A stretch of DNA of 64,000 nucleotides from an uncultured Prevotellaceae bacterium (GCA_900318915.1 ONMI01000005.1:1-64000), one strand, 5' to 3'; positions 1 through 10,219 are shown, numbered from the stretch's first letter. Made by a program: numbers and translations. The notes: a model not told the origin generated them from the sequence alone.

Positions 1-411
1 GCCCTTTCCCACTCCCGGTGCGAGCATCACATGGCTGGCCGCCTCGAGGTTGTCCTTGTTCACGATATTGGCTATATCGCCTTTTTCTCCGTCGGCTTCC
101 CTCACGATCGACAGTTTGAGTTCCTGTGCGAAGTTGAAGAGCGAGTCGCTCATCTCCTTCACCTCGGTGGCCTTGTCGAACCACTCCTTCACCTTCGCCG
201 GATTCGACTTCATCTGCTCATCGAGGTCGGCGAGCATGGCCAGGTTCTGCTTGGAGGAGTTGTCGGTGCTTCGCTTCAAGCTGTCCTCGATGACAGAGAA
301 TCCGTTGAGCACCTCACTGGAGATGTTGAGAGCCAGCATGGCCATCAACACCACATACATGAGGTTGATCATCTTCTGTCTCGGTGATACAGGTCTTTTC
401 TTTATAGCCAT
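1..411 (-). CDS. gldM: GldM/PorM, type IX secretion motor protein (N-terminal part only)
   Basis: The first 137 residues of GldM/PorM are present and the gene runs off the left edge. The start (ATG at 411) is followed by MAIKKRPVSPRQKMINLMY and one hydrophobic inner-membrane segment around residues 18-32, the usual GldM N-terminus. In the family, this single-pass protein pairs with GldL as the inner-membrane motor of the T9SS, and its large periplasmic part reaches the PorK/N ring. It lies 24 nt after gldL on the same strand, so it should be co-transcribed with porP-gldK-gldL. The periplasmic domains cannot be judged because they lie outside the window. Identification is firm from sequence and gene order. 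Confidence 0.93.
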   Translation of the reverse strand, partial: MAIKKRPVSPRQKMINLMYVVLMAMLALNISSEVLNGFSVIEDSLKRSTDNSSKQNLAMLADLDEQMKSNPAKVKEWFDKATEVKEMSDSLFNFAQELKLSIVREADGEKGDIANIVNKDNLEAASHVMLAPGVGKG

Positions 412-435
412 TTTACTGTTCTTTCAGGCTTGTTC

Positions 436-1440
436 TTAATCGATAGTGTTGTCGTCGGAGGCAGCCCTTGGGGTGGCGGCTCTCATGTTCACGGTCATGG
501 CCTCGATCATGCGGGCATAGATCTTGTTGAGTTGCTCAATCTGCTGGGCCATCTTTCTCGACTGCTCATTAATCTGGTCGATGGTGCCAATTTGCTGGCT
601 GGCGCCCTTAAGCTGCATCTCGTAGACCTTGCTGATGCCGGTGAGCGTGCGGTTCAGGTTTTCCATCTCCTCGGAGTCGCGCGCCAGGCGTGCGCTCTGC
701 TCGTTTACCTTCTCCAGCATCTCGGTCAGTTTCTTGAGTTCCTCCACATACTTGTCGGTGGCATCGGCCATCTCGGGAGTTATCTTCTGCTGTTCGGCCA
801 CCCAGGCGTTGCCGTTGAAGGCTACACCGCCAGCCCCCACGGGGCCTACGGCAGCCACGGCCGGTGTGCCCTCGCCCTCGGCTGCCGGCTCACCTTCCAT
901 GCCCGGTGTCACACCACCGGCGGCACTTCCACCGCCACCGATAACACCACCGCCGATGACACCGCCACCGCCGCCACCCACGACGACAGGACCGCTGGCG
1001 GCTACACCCTCTTCACCGACAGGTCCGCCGGCCACAGAGCCTCCGCCCAGAATGATGGTGCCTCCACCACCACCCACAACGGGTCCCTGCACGCCCACGT
1101 GCTGTCCTTCGGGAGCTTCCACCAGATTGCCCTCCTCATCATAGAGGTCATCATCACCGCTTTCAGTCTGCGGCCGCACATGTGTGGGCAGTTCCATACC
1201 GTCGGTGGTCTTGTCGAAAGGCCGGTCGAAGGCAGAGAGGAAGAACACCACCACCTCGGTGCCCATGCCCAGGAAAAGCATGAGGTTGGCACCCGGCAAG
1301 TGAGTGAGTTTGAAGAGCGTACCTGCAATCACGACCGATGCGCCCCAACTGTATGCGTAGTTCAGGAACGTCTGTCCCGGCACGCTGTCCATCCACTTCT
1401 GCAGACGGTATATGACATTGTATTTGCTGTATTGTGTCAT
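436..1440 (-). CDS. gldL: GldL/PorL, type IX secretion/gliding motor protein with Gly-rich insert
   Basis: 334 aa. Two transmembrane helices (about residues 27-45 and 51-71) carry the GldL signature, with a glutamate (E62) inside the second helix. In the family that acidic residue is linked to use of the proton gradient. GldL forms the cytoplasmic-membrane motor with GldM. The C-terminal part (about 215-330) is a predicted coiled coil rich in E, Q and K. Between them, residues about 117-210 form a low-complexity stretch of Gly, Val, Ala and Pro with runs of five and six glycines, which looks like an unstructured linker. It makes this protein longer than compact GldL homologues. The gene starts 3 nt after gldK and precedes gldM. 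Confidence 0.92.
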   Translation of the reverse strand: MTQYSKYNVIYRLQKWMDSVPGQTFLNYAYSWGASVVIAGTLFKLTHLPGANLMLFLGMGTEVVVFFLSAFDRPFDKTTDGMELPTHVRPQTESGDDDLYDEEGNLVEAPEGQHVGVQGPVVGGGGGTIILGGGSVAGGPVGEEGVAASGPVVVGGGGGGVIGGGVIGGGGSAAGGVTPGMEGEPAAEGEGTPAVAAVGPVGAGGVAFNGNAWVAEQQKITPEMADATDKYVEELKKLTEMLEKVNEQSARLARDSEEMENLNRTLTGISKVYEMQLKGASQQIGTIDQINEQSRKMAQQIEQLNKIYARMIEAMTVNMRAATPRAASDDNTID

Positions 1441-1443
1441 GGT

Positions 1444-2904
1444 TTATTTTTTCTTACTGTTACCTTTCTGTTTTACGGTCGAAGAGCTGGCCAGGCTTCT
1501 CACGCAGCGGAATCCGATATAGGAACGAGGCTGGTTTTGGTACTCCCAGGAGCGCCATGCCGAGCGGATGTACGACTCAGGGTCTTTCCACGAACCGCCC
1601 CTGACGCTCTTTTTCTTGAGGCGGTAGGGGTCTTCGAGGGCCGCTTTGTACTCAAGCTGCGGGTTGAGGTCGTTCATGGCGTCGACACCCGCCTCGGTAT
1701 AGACGGTGCTGGTCCACTCGGCCACATTGCCGGCCATATCGAAGAGTCCGTTAGAGTTGGACGAGTAGATACCCACACGGCTGGTGATGAGGTTGCCGTC
1801 CATGGTATAGTTGCCCTTGTCGGGCTTAAAGTTGGCGAAGAAGCATCCGTCGCCGCTCTTCACGCTCTCGTTTTCCCAGGGGAACTCGGTGCCGTCCTTA
1901 CCTCTGGCGGCATATTCCCACTCAGCCTCGGTGGGCAGGCGGTAGCGCTGCACATAGCGCGCCTCGGGGCCGAGTCCCTTGAGCAGATAGTCGGTGCGCC
2001 ATGCACAGAAGGCGTTGGCCTGTTCCCACGTCACACCTACCACGGGGTAGTCGTTGTAGGTGGGATTGCTGAAATAGCTCCGCAGGTAAATCTCGTTGTC
2101 GGAGTTGCGGAAATCGTTCACCCAACAGGTGGTGTCGGGATAGATATTCACGATATAGGTATTGAGGAAGTCCCAGGGTCCTGACAGCGGCCGGTTGATG
2201 GTTTCGCGCACGATGCGTCCCTCATCGTCGATATAAGCCGTGTCTTTGGATATCATGACCACCTCGTTGGGGTCGACTACCACATCGGTGTTGAGGTTTC
2301 GCTCCGAGGCCACAAGGCGGTTGCGCCGGAGTGCAGCCGTGGTATAGTCGTATATCTCATAGCGATAGTTCATCTGACTGGCGTCGAGCATTTTCTCACC
2401 CGTCACGGGGTTGGTGACATAGAGGCTCTCGAATGCCCTCTGCTCATCCTCATTGGGTTTCCGGGGCAGCGACTTTTTCCAGTCGAGATGAGGTTTCACG
2501 GGGTCGCCATTCTTGTCTTCGGTTATCTTGTACGAGTCGTCGCCGCCATAGGCAGGGTCGGCGAGGCGCTCGCGCAGGATAGAGTCGCGCACCCAGTAGA
2601 CAAACTGTTTGTACTGCGAGTTGGACACCTCGGTCTCATCCATCCAGAATCCGTCGACAGAAATGTCTTTCACGGGAGTCTCCTTTCCCCAGAGGGTGTC
2701 TTTCTGGTCGATACCCATTCTGAGGAAGCCCCTTTTCACCATGGTCATGCCGTATGGCGCCGGCTCTTTGAAGCTTCTGCCGCCTCCCACGCCGACGACC
2801 TCGCCGCCTCTGCCTGAAGTAGAGGCGGCTTTGCCGCCCATGCATCCGGTGATCACCACCAGGGAGACAGCGCATACAACTGCAATACTAAAATTTCTAT
2901 TCAT
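1444..2904 (-). CDS. gldK: GldK/PorK, type IX secretion outer-membrane ring lipoprotein
   Basis: 486 aa lipoprotein. The signal peptide ends in the lipobox VITGC (Cys21). The body is an FGE-sulfatase (formylglycine-generating-enzyme-like) fold, seen in motifs such as VKDISVDGFWMDETEVSN, LPTEAEWEYAARG, GLFDMAGNVAEWTS and a terminal SYIGFRCVRS. In the T9SS, GldK/PorK forms the periplasmic ring on the outer membrane with GldN. It is a structural use of the fold, not an enzyme. The stretch between the N-terminal third and the LPTEAEWEYAARG core is longer than in plain FGE proteins, as is normal for GldK. The gene lies 3 nt after porP and 3 nt before gldL, in one operon. Confidence 0.94.
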   Translation of the reverse strand: MNRNFSIAVVCAVSLVVITGCMGGKAASTSGRGGEVVGVGGGRSFKEPAPYGMTMVKRGFLRMGIDQKDTLWGKETPVKDISVDGFWMDETEVSNSQYKQFVYWVRDSILRERLADPAYGGDDSYKITEDKNGDPVKPHLDWKKSLPRKPNEDEQRAFESLYVTNPVTGEKMLDASQMNYRYEIYDYTTAALRRNRLVASERNLNTDVVVDPNEVVMISKDTAYIDDEGRIVRETINRPLSGPWDFLNTYIVNIYPDTTCWVNDFRNSDNEIYLRSYFSNPTYNDYPVVGVTWEQANAFCAWRTDYLLKGLGPEARYVQRYRLPTEAEWEYAARGKDGTEFPWENESVKSGDGCFFANFKPDKGNYTMDGNLITSRVGIYSSNSNGLFDMAGNVAEWTSTVYTEAGVDAMNDLNPQLEYKAALEDPYRLKKKSVRGGSWKDPESYIRSAWRSWEYQNQPRSYIGFRCVRSLASSSTVKQKGNSKKK

Positions 2905-2907
2905 AGT

Positions 2908-3861
2908 TTAGAGTATTCTCACACTTTTATGTTTGTTCTTTCCTTTTTTCTGCAGTTCCACATCTATCTGGTAGCCCACGAAGAGTTCATGGCTTCCATA
3001 GCCCATGCTCAGGCCGGAGGTGTAGAACTCATAGCTGTAGCCCAGTTCGATGCCCTGAATTTTTCCTCCGAGGAAGAAAGTCACCGAATTGGTGGGGCTC
3101 CACCCGGCTCCCACATACATGATCCGCTTGTTGTTGGTGTAGCAGAGGCGTGTGGTGATGTCGCCCCTGTAGGCCACGCCGTCGGTCATAGCCCTGACAG
3201 AGGGATGTATAGTAAGAAACGGATTTCTCAACTTAATATTGTATCCACCTGTGAAATAATAGGTTCTGTCTATCTGCAGCTCATTGGTCTCGCCCAGTTC
3301 GATGAGCGGTGCCGTGAGGTGCTGCGCCGAGAGCCCCACATACCATGGTCCGTGGGTGTAGTAGAGGCCCGCCGCCAGGTCGAGGGTCTGCCCTTTCACC
3401 TCTGAGGTGGAGAAGGCCGGGTCGCCGGTGGTCTCCACATCGAGTTCGCTGCCGTCGAAGTTCTCCATGATTACGCCACCCTGCACGCCCACACTGAGTG
3501 TTCCGCCGAAGAGTCGCTTCTTGATGGCATATTGTGCCACGAGGCGCTGATGGGTGAAAAGACCAATCTGGTCGTTGAGCAGGGAGAGTCCCACGCCGTT
3601 GACCACATTGCCGAGCATGAAGGGCATGTCGCCGCTCAGATACATGGTTTTGGGATTGTTTTCGAATCCGGCGAAATTGAGGGCATAGGCGGCGGAAACA
3701 TTGATTTTGGGCAATTTACCCACGGCAGCCGGATTAAAATAGGGTTCCATTGTCCAATAGTGACTAAAGGACACATCGTACTGCCCCATTGCCTTTCCGC
3801 ACATGAGGAGCAGCACACCTACAAGCAATAATTTCAGTCTGTGCACGTATATATAACGCAT
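2908..3861 (-). CDS. porP: PorP/SprF family type IX secretion outer-membrane protein
   Basis: 317 aa. A signal peptide (cleavage near CGKAMGQ) is followed by the PorP/SprF hallmark QYDVSFSHYWTMEPYFNPAAVG and then alternating beta strands of an outer-membrane barrel. The family acts with the PorK/N ring and is encoded beside it in most T9SS clusters, as here. The first possible ATG (3861) is embedded in a hairpin (3860-3892). An in-frame GTG five codons later would also leave an intact signal peptide, so the exact start is uncertain. No TAnnTTTG box is visible just upstream, so transcription may depend on read-through from the ATPase gene or on an unusual promoter. Confidence 0.88.
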   Translation of the reverse strand: MRYIYVHRLKLLLVGVLLLMCGKAMGQYDVSFSHYWTMEPYFNPAAVGKLPKINVSAAYALNFAGFENNPKTMYLSGDMPFMLGNVVNGVGLSLLNDQIGLFTHQRLVAQYAIKKRLFGGTLSVGVQGGVIMENFDGSELDVETTGDPAFSTSEVKGQTLDLAAGLYYTHGPWYVGLSAQHLTAPLIELGETNELQIDRTYYFTGGYNIKLRNPFLTIHPSVRAMTDGVAYRGDITTRLCYTNNKRIMYVGAGWSPTNSVTFFLGGKIQGIELGYSYEFYTSGLSMGYGSHELFVGYQIDVELQKKGKNKHKSVRIL

Positions 3862-3892
3862 CCCGCCTGCTATTATTGTCTGCAGGCGGGAT
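3860..3892. terminator. Perfect 11-bp hairpin overlapping the porP start codon
   Basis: Arms 3860-3870 and 3882-3892 pair perfectly around an 11-nt loop. On the plus strand the hairpin is followed by a T-rich run (3892-3896). On the minus strand, the direction of both flanking genes, no T-run follows, and the second arm ends inside the ATG of porP. It may be an inefficient terminator of the ATPase gene or a control hairpin over the porP start. Confidence 0.55.
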
Positions 3893-3927
3893 TTTTCTTC
3901 ATGTTTTGAGTGGCAGGGAGCAAGGCC

Positions 3928-5925
<1,998 letters not shown>

Positions 5926-5974
5926 TGCCTTACTTTTAATAATGAAGACATCCGGCTCATCCAGATGTCGGGTG

Positions 5975-5982
5975 CAAAGGTA
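5975..5982 (-). promoter_or_regulatory. Putative -7 box of the metal ATPase, with two nearby dyads
   Basis: TACCTTTG reads toward the ATPase and fits the Bacteroidetes -7 consensus TAnnTTTG. Just upstream is the perfect dyad TGCAAC-TCG-GTTGCA (5995-6009). Downstream in the leader are GACATC (5947-5952) and GATGTC (5964-5969). Either dyad could be a metal-regulator operator. No regulator gene is adjacent. Confidence 0.5.
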
Positions 5983-6024
5983 AGGCAAGAAATGTGCAAC
6001 TCGGTTGCAAACTGGCCGGGGTGG

Positions 6025-6942
6025 CTATTTTTTGAGGGAGAATTCGAAGCGGAGGCCACCTTCGGGATTGTTGCAGGCAGTAATCTGGCCTCCGTGCAGG
6101 GTCACGGCATTCTTCACGATGGCCAATCCCAGTCCGGTTCCGCCCATGTCGCGGCTCCGCCCCTTGTCGACCCTATAGAAACGTTCAAACAGCCTCGGCA
6201 GATGGGCGGCATCCACCCCCACTCCATTGTCGCTGAAAGTGAAGAGCCAATAATCGCCACGCCGTTCGGCCGAAAGTTGGATGCTGGTGCCGTTGCCGGC
6301 ATAGGCCACGGCATTGTCGGTCAGGTTGCGGAAAATGCTGTACAGCAGTTGCCAGTTGCCCCGTATGATGATATCATTGGGCAGGCAGTTGCGGAAAGTC
6401 ATCTGCCTGTCGGCCAGTCTCTTTTCCGTCTCGAGCACGATATCGGCCACCAGGGCCGACACATCGACTCGCTCCCTGGTCAACTGCTCTGGTGCATAGT
6501 CCATTTTGTTGAGGGTGGAGAGGTCCTGCAGCAGCGCCGACAGTCTGCGGGCCTGCGCATTGGTGCGTGTGACGAACTGCCACAGTGTCTGTTCAGAGAT
6601 GTTGCGGTTCTCCAAGAGCGTGTCGGTATAACCGAGGATACTGGCCACAGGTGTCTTCAGCTCATGGGCGATGTTCTGGGTCAGTTCGCGCCTCAGCTGG
6701 CTGTGCTTTTCCTGCTGCTGCCTACTGATGCGCTCGTCCATACGCCTGGCATAGCCATAGAGCAGCCATCCCAGTCCTGCCATGACCACAAGGGCGAAGA
6801 CGAGCAGATGTCGTTCGCCGGCCTCATCGAGGGGCATCGACTTGCGGTCGTAGTCGTCGAATACGATGAACGTGACGGCAAACACGATGAATATCGCCAT
6901 CACACTCAACCACATCTTGCGTCCCTCGGTCATCTGTTTCAT
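6025..6942 (-). CDS. Sensor histidine kinase, PhoR-like
   Basis: 305 aa. Two transmembrane segments (about 11-28 and 46-63) bracket a very short periplasmic loop of about 17 residues, so it probably does not bind a ligand outside by itself. The HisKA box NIAHELKTPVASILGY contains the phospho-accepting His93. The ATPase domain shows an N box (NLTDN 206-210), G1 (DNGVG 239-243) and G2 (GGTGLGL about 268-273). There is no PAS domain. It starts 11 nt after the response regulator gene and is clearly its partner. Proximity to a PhoU-bearing Na/Pi cotransporter gene and PhoR-like build suggest phosphate sensing, which is inference. Confidence 0.9.
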   Translation of the reverse strand: MKQMTEGRKMWLSVMAIFIVFAVTFIVFDDYDRKSMPLDEAGERHLLVFALVVMAGLGWLLYGYARRMDERISRQQQEKHSQLRRELTQNIAHELKTPVASILGYTDTLLENRNISEQTLWQFVTRTNAQARRLSALLQDLSTLNKMDYAPEQLTRERVDVSALVADIVLETEKRLADRQMTFRNCLPNDIIIRGNWQLLYSIFRNLTDNAVAYAGNGTSIQLSAERRGDYWLFTFSDNGVGVDAAHLPRLFERFYRVDKGRSRDMGGTGLGLAIVKNAVTLHGGQITACNNPEGGLRFEFSLKK

Positions 6943-6953
6943 TTTTCCTGCAA

Positions 6954-7643
6954 TTAATGCTCCAACTCCTCAAAGGTATAGCCGAATCCCAGCCTGGTGA
7001 CGATACAGGCGGCATAGGCACCCAGTTTCTTTCTAAGGCGGGTGATGTTGACATCGACCGTGCGTTCGGTCACGATGACATCTTTCGGCCACACCTCATC
7101 GAGCAACTGCTGACGGGAAAACACCTCTCCGCGGTGTTGCAGGAAAAGACAGAGCAGGTCGTACTCAGTGCGTGTAAAGACCACGGGAGCGCCGTCGATG
7201 GTGACGGTCTTGCTCACATTGTCCACCACAAGGCCCTTGTAAGTGAGGTTTCCGCTTTGTTGAGTCCCAGTCTGGTTTCTGTTTAAGACAGCCTTGACTC
7301 TGGCCATCACCTCTCTCACCGAGAAGGGTTTCTTCACATAGTCGTCGGCTCCTATGCCAAAGCCTTGCAGCACATCATCTTCCCCATCCCTGGCGGTAAG
7401 AAAAATGACTGGAATACCAGCGGTGCGCTGGTCGGCCTTCAGTTGTCTTGCCATCTCAAAGCCGGACATGCCGGGCATCATCACATCGAGCAGGAGCAGG
7501 TCGCAGGTCTGCAGGTCTTTCTGCAGGCCTTCCTCCGCCGAATAAGCACAATCGACCTCAAAGCCGACTGCCTCAAGGTTAAAGGCCAGTATGTCGCACA
7601 GGTCTTGCTCGTCGTCAACTACCAAAATCCTTTTTTTATCCAT
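6954..7643 (-). CDS. OmpR/PhoB-family response regulator
   Basis: 229 aa from ATG 7643 (MDKKRILVVDDEQ). This start is preferred over an ATG at 7655, which lies within the putative -7 box. The receiver domain shows acidic residues at 10-12, phospho-acceptor Asp53 (LLDVMMPGMSG) and the conserved KKPFS lysine. The C-terminal winged helix has the transactivation loop and RTVDVNITRLRKKLG typical of PhoB/OmpR. It binds DNA under control of the downstream kinase. The gene pair lies downstream of a PepSY-like lipoprotein gene and a Na/Pi cotransporter gene, all on the minus strand, but it has its own promoter box. Confidence 0.93.
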   Translation of the reverse strand: MDKKRILVVDDEQDLCDILAFNLEAVGFEVDCAYSAEEGLQKDLQTCDLLLLDVMMPGMSGFEMARQLKADQRTAGIPVIFLTARDGEDDVLQGFGIGADDYVKKPFSVREVMARVKAVLNRNQTGTQQSGNLTYKGLVVDNVSKTVTIDGAPVVFTRTEYDLLCLFLQHRGEVFSRQQLLDEVWPKDVIVTERTVDVNITRLRKKLGAYAACIVTRLGFGYTFEELEH

Positions 7644-7652
7644 AATCTGCCA

Positions 7653-7660
7653 CAAAAATA
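7653..7660 (-). promoter_or_regulatory. Putative -7 box of the response regulator operon
   Basis: TATTTTTG matches TAnnTTTG. It ends only 9 nt before the chosen ATG, so the transcript would be nearly leaderless. The region is A/T-rich, so a chance match is possible. Confidence 0.4.
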
Positions 7661-7742
7661 CGACAAAAAAGCCAAAATTTCACAAAAAGGAAAAAAATGA
7701 TGATTCTATTTCCTTTATAATCATATTTTCTTAGAATAAACC

Positions 7743-7780
7743 CTTCAAGGGCACTGCCCTGAGAGGCGGTGCCCTTGAAG
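7743..7780 (-). terminator. Strong hairpin terminator after the PepSY-like gene
   Basis: Arms 7743-7758 and 7765-7780 pair over 16 positions with one wobble, loop 7759-7764. The minus strand continues with a T-rich stretch. It ends the 7797-8240 gene and separates it from the two-component operon. Confidence 0.8.
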
Positions 7781-7796
7781 AAGAGACCGAGCGCTG

Positions 7797-8240
7797 TCAG
7801 TCGCCCACGCGTGTCACATTGTAATCACGGTCGAACCGGATGTCCAAGCCGTTGGAGAGTTCGATGTCATAGCCATAGTTCTCGCGCTCTATCTGCACAA
7901 TCGTCAGAGAGGCATAGTTGTCGGCCACATATTTTCCTATTGCCTCGGGTACGATGGCAGCAGGCACAGCTTTGTTTTTGCAGTCTACATCGGTCCATGC
8001 ACCGCTTTGGTCGAATTCCAACTCTGTGCCGTCGGCCATCACCACATCGTAGTAGGTTTTGAGGCCTTCCTTGTCTTTTTTCACAAGCGATACCTGTTTG
8101 CCGCCAAAATACTTTCCAATGAGTGTCTGCGCAGCGGCGGGCAGCGCTTCTACCGTTATCACTTTGTCGCCTCCGCTGCAGGCAACTGCCTGAAATGCGA
8201 ACAACAGGGTCATGGTAAGGATTTTAATAGTTTTCATCAT
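7797..8240 (-). CDS. PepSY-like (beta-lactamase-inhibitor-like fold) lipoprotein
   Basis: 147 aa. The signal peptide ends in a lipobox-like AVAC (Cys21) followed by SGG. The mature part has two repeats of the pattern 'LP ... I..YF/YV ... Y.V....G..L.FD..G.W..V', as in the Bacteroidetes PepSY-like family (PF11396 type). Family members are exported proteins of unclear function. It has a well-formed promoter and its own terminator, so it is a single-gene unit. The place next to a two-component system suggests it may be a target or accessory of that system; this is only context. Confidence 0.78.
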   Translation of the reverse strand: MMKTIKILTMTLLFAFQAVACSGGDKVITVEALPAAAQTLIGKYFGGKQVSLVKKDKEGLKTYYDVVMADGTELEFDQSGAWTDVDCKNKAVPAAIVPEAIGKYVADNYASLTIVQIERENYGYDIELSNGLDIRFDRDYNVTRVGD

Positions 8241-8269
8241 TCTTGTATCAAATGGTTTATGTTATGGTA

Positions 8270-8300
8270 CAAAATTAGCGTCGAATGCCTCTTTTTTCAA
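8270..8300 (-). promoter_or_regulatory. Promoter of the PepSY-like gene (TTG-N20-TAATTTTG)
   Basis: -7 box TAATTTTG at 8270-8277 and -33 TTG at 8298-8300, spaced 20 nt, matching the Bacteroidetes vegetative promoter. Predicted start near 8263, leader about 23 nt. Confidence 0.62.
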
Positions 8301-8382
8301 GAAAAACCGATTACAATATCATTACACGCAGCCGATGTAACACAAATGTAACTTACTGTACTACAAAGTGTTAACCTCCGCA

Positions 8383-10025
8383 TTACACCACGCCAAGGGC
8401 ATTCTTTCCCAGACGTGCTTCCACCACATTGACCACATAGTCGCCCAGTTTTTCCAACTCTCCCACCATATCCGAGAAAATGGCTCCTGTGGCATAGTCG
8501 TGCTCATGTTCGTTCACAGCCCGAATGTTGTCGGTCTTAAGGCGGTTGCGCATCTGGTTGATGCCGTTCTCCAGATGGTAAGTCTCGTCGATATTATGCT
8601 GGCGGCGGTGGCCGTGCATGGTAACCCGCATCTGTTCGATAGCCTTCTCACACAAGGTCATCATATCTGCCAACTGGCTGTCCTGCACATCGCTGAGGCG
8701 GAGTCCCGACTGTCGGCGGCGGTTCACCGTGCGCGCCAGGTTATAGCAAGCGTCGCCGATTGACTCCAGTTCGCCAATCTCACGCATCATCTGCCGTATC
8801 TTCATTTTGGTCACATCGCTCAGATGGTCGTTGCTCACCTGCTCCAGGAAGTGGGCTATCTCCAGCTCCATCTGGTCGGACAAGTCCTCCTCCTGCTCTA
8901 TCTGCGCATAGAGGTCGTCGAACGTCTCATTGCTGATCTCGGTGAAAAGTTGGCGCACCTCGCCAAACATCTGTCCCACCTTGTCGGCGAAGCGCGATAT
9001 TTCCTTTTCGGCCTGCAGCACCGCTATCTCAGGGGTCTTTATCAGGTTGGCATGGATATACTGCAAGTGGAAATCACCGGCCACTTCCTCCTTTTTCTCC
9101 GGCAGCAGCCAGCACACCAACTTTTCCAACTGCGGAATGAACCCGATCAGAATAGCTGTATTGGTGATATTGAAACAAGTGTGGAACATGGCCAGCACCA
9201 CAGGCAGCAGGGCGGTCTGTCCGCCCGTCTTCGGGTCGTAGCCCACCAAGTGGCAGACAAAGTCGACAAAGGGATAGAACACGCAGAGCACCCATATCAC
9301 ACCGAACACATTGAAGACCAAATGTGCCAAAGCGGCTCTCCGGGCTTGGGTATTGGCCCCCAGTGCAGCCAGGTTGGCGGTGGCGGTGGTGCCGATGTTC
9401 TCGCCCATCACCAGTGCGATGCCCAGATAGATGGGCAGCACCCCCGTGGAGCACAGCAGGATGGTGATGGCCATCACGGCGGCCGATGACTGCACAATAC
9501 AAGTGATGATGGTGCCGATGGCCAGGAAGGATAGAATGGTCCAATAGCTGCCTGTATCGAACGAGGCAAAGAAGGCCACTACGGCCTCATTGTGCTCCAG
9601 GTCCATTTCGCGCCCCGTAGCACTGAGCATGACAAGCGAGAAGAACAGGAAGGCGATGCCGAAGAGGAAATCGCCCACAAAGCGGAACCGCTTGCGGTAG
9701 ATGAGCACGATGCCCACCAGGAATGCGGGAAAAACCACATTGGTGAGGTCTACGTTATAGCCCAGCGACATGATCCACGCCGTGAGCGTGGTACCGATGT
9801 TAGCCCCCATGATGACCGAGATGGCCTGTGAGAGGGTAAGCAGTCCGGCCGAGACGAACGACACCGTCATGCCATAAGGCGGTTGGTAGTCATGCGTCCC
9901 AGAATGTGGCGCAATTGGGGGCCTGCCATTTTCTGGAGCGCGTCGCTCATCATCTTCATTCCATAGATAAGCAAGCCCAGGGCTCCGAGCAGCTTCATCA
10001 CAATCATCACGTAATTTTGCGTCAT
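8383..10025 (-). pseudogene. Na/Pi cotransporter with PhoU domain, disrupted by an out-of-frame deletion near the first QSSS motif
   Basis: The true start is ATG 10025 (MTQNYVMIVMKLLGALGLLIYGMKMMS), which reads 52 codons to NRLMA and then meets TGA at 9867-9869. The rest of the transporter continues in another frame from about 9870 (MTVSFVSAGLLTLSQAISVIMGANIGTTLTAW) through the second repeat (CIVQSSAAVMAIT) and a C-terminal PhoU-like helical domain. In intact homologues the two parts are joined by about 20 residues including the first QSSSATT motif. That stretch is missing, and the loss is not a multiple of three. Reading upstream in the C-terminal frame gives a non-homologous, highly charged leader, and its ATG at 10044 sits in the promoter box. 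Either a real lesion or an assembly error. Confidence 0.85.
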
Positions 10026-10041
10026 AGTCTTGTTTTTTCGG

Positions 10042-10049
10042 CAAAATTA
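10042..10049 (-). promoter_or_regulatory. Putative -7 box of the Na/Pi cotransporter gene
   Basis: TAATTTTG matches TAnnTTTG and lies 17 nt before ATG 10025. This supports 10025, not 10044, as the original start codon. Confidence 0.5.
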
Positions 10050-10123
10050 CGCATTGGGCGGTTTTCGGCCTATTGAATCATGTTACAATCCGGTTGCAGG
10101 CGGCTGTTGCAATCATATTGTAA

Positions 10124-10173
10124 TATCGCATGCGGCCATGAACCTCATTGTGGGTCCATGGCCGCATGCGATA
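10124..10173 (-). terminator. Long hairpin ending the malQ-susB-pulA-amylase operon
   Basis: A perfect 17-bp stem (10124-10140 with 10157-10173) has a small inner stem in its loop. It lies 46 nt past the stop of the GH13 gene. The tail is not a strong T-run, so it may act with a second imperfect dyad at 10082-10123 (TTACAAT / ATTGTAA ends). Confidence 0.65.
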
Positions 10174-10219
10174 AATATCCTACTTGTGCGGGGAGAATCG
10201 CCCCGGCAAGAAACAGCGT

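Noticed and set aside
430..2184. Long plus-strand open frame opposite gldL and gldK
   Set aside because: It lies antisense to two clear T9SS genes and has no family-like motifs. High GC makes such shadow frames common here, as also at 12112-13677, 16411-18387 and 46055-47815.
9870..10044. The N-terminal extension of the Na/Pi cotransporter in the C-terminal frame, starting at 10044
   Set aside because: It is a frame-shifted reading of the true N-terminus and the ATG lies inside the promoter box. The protein would have a charged, non-homologous leader.
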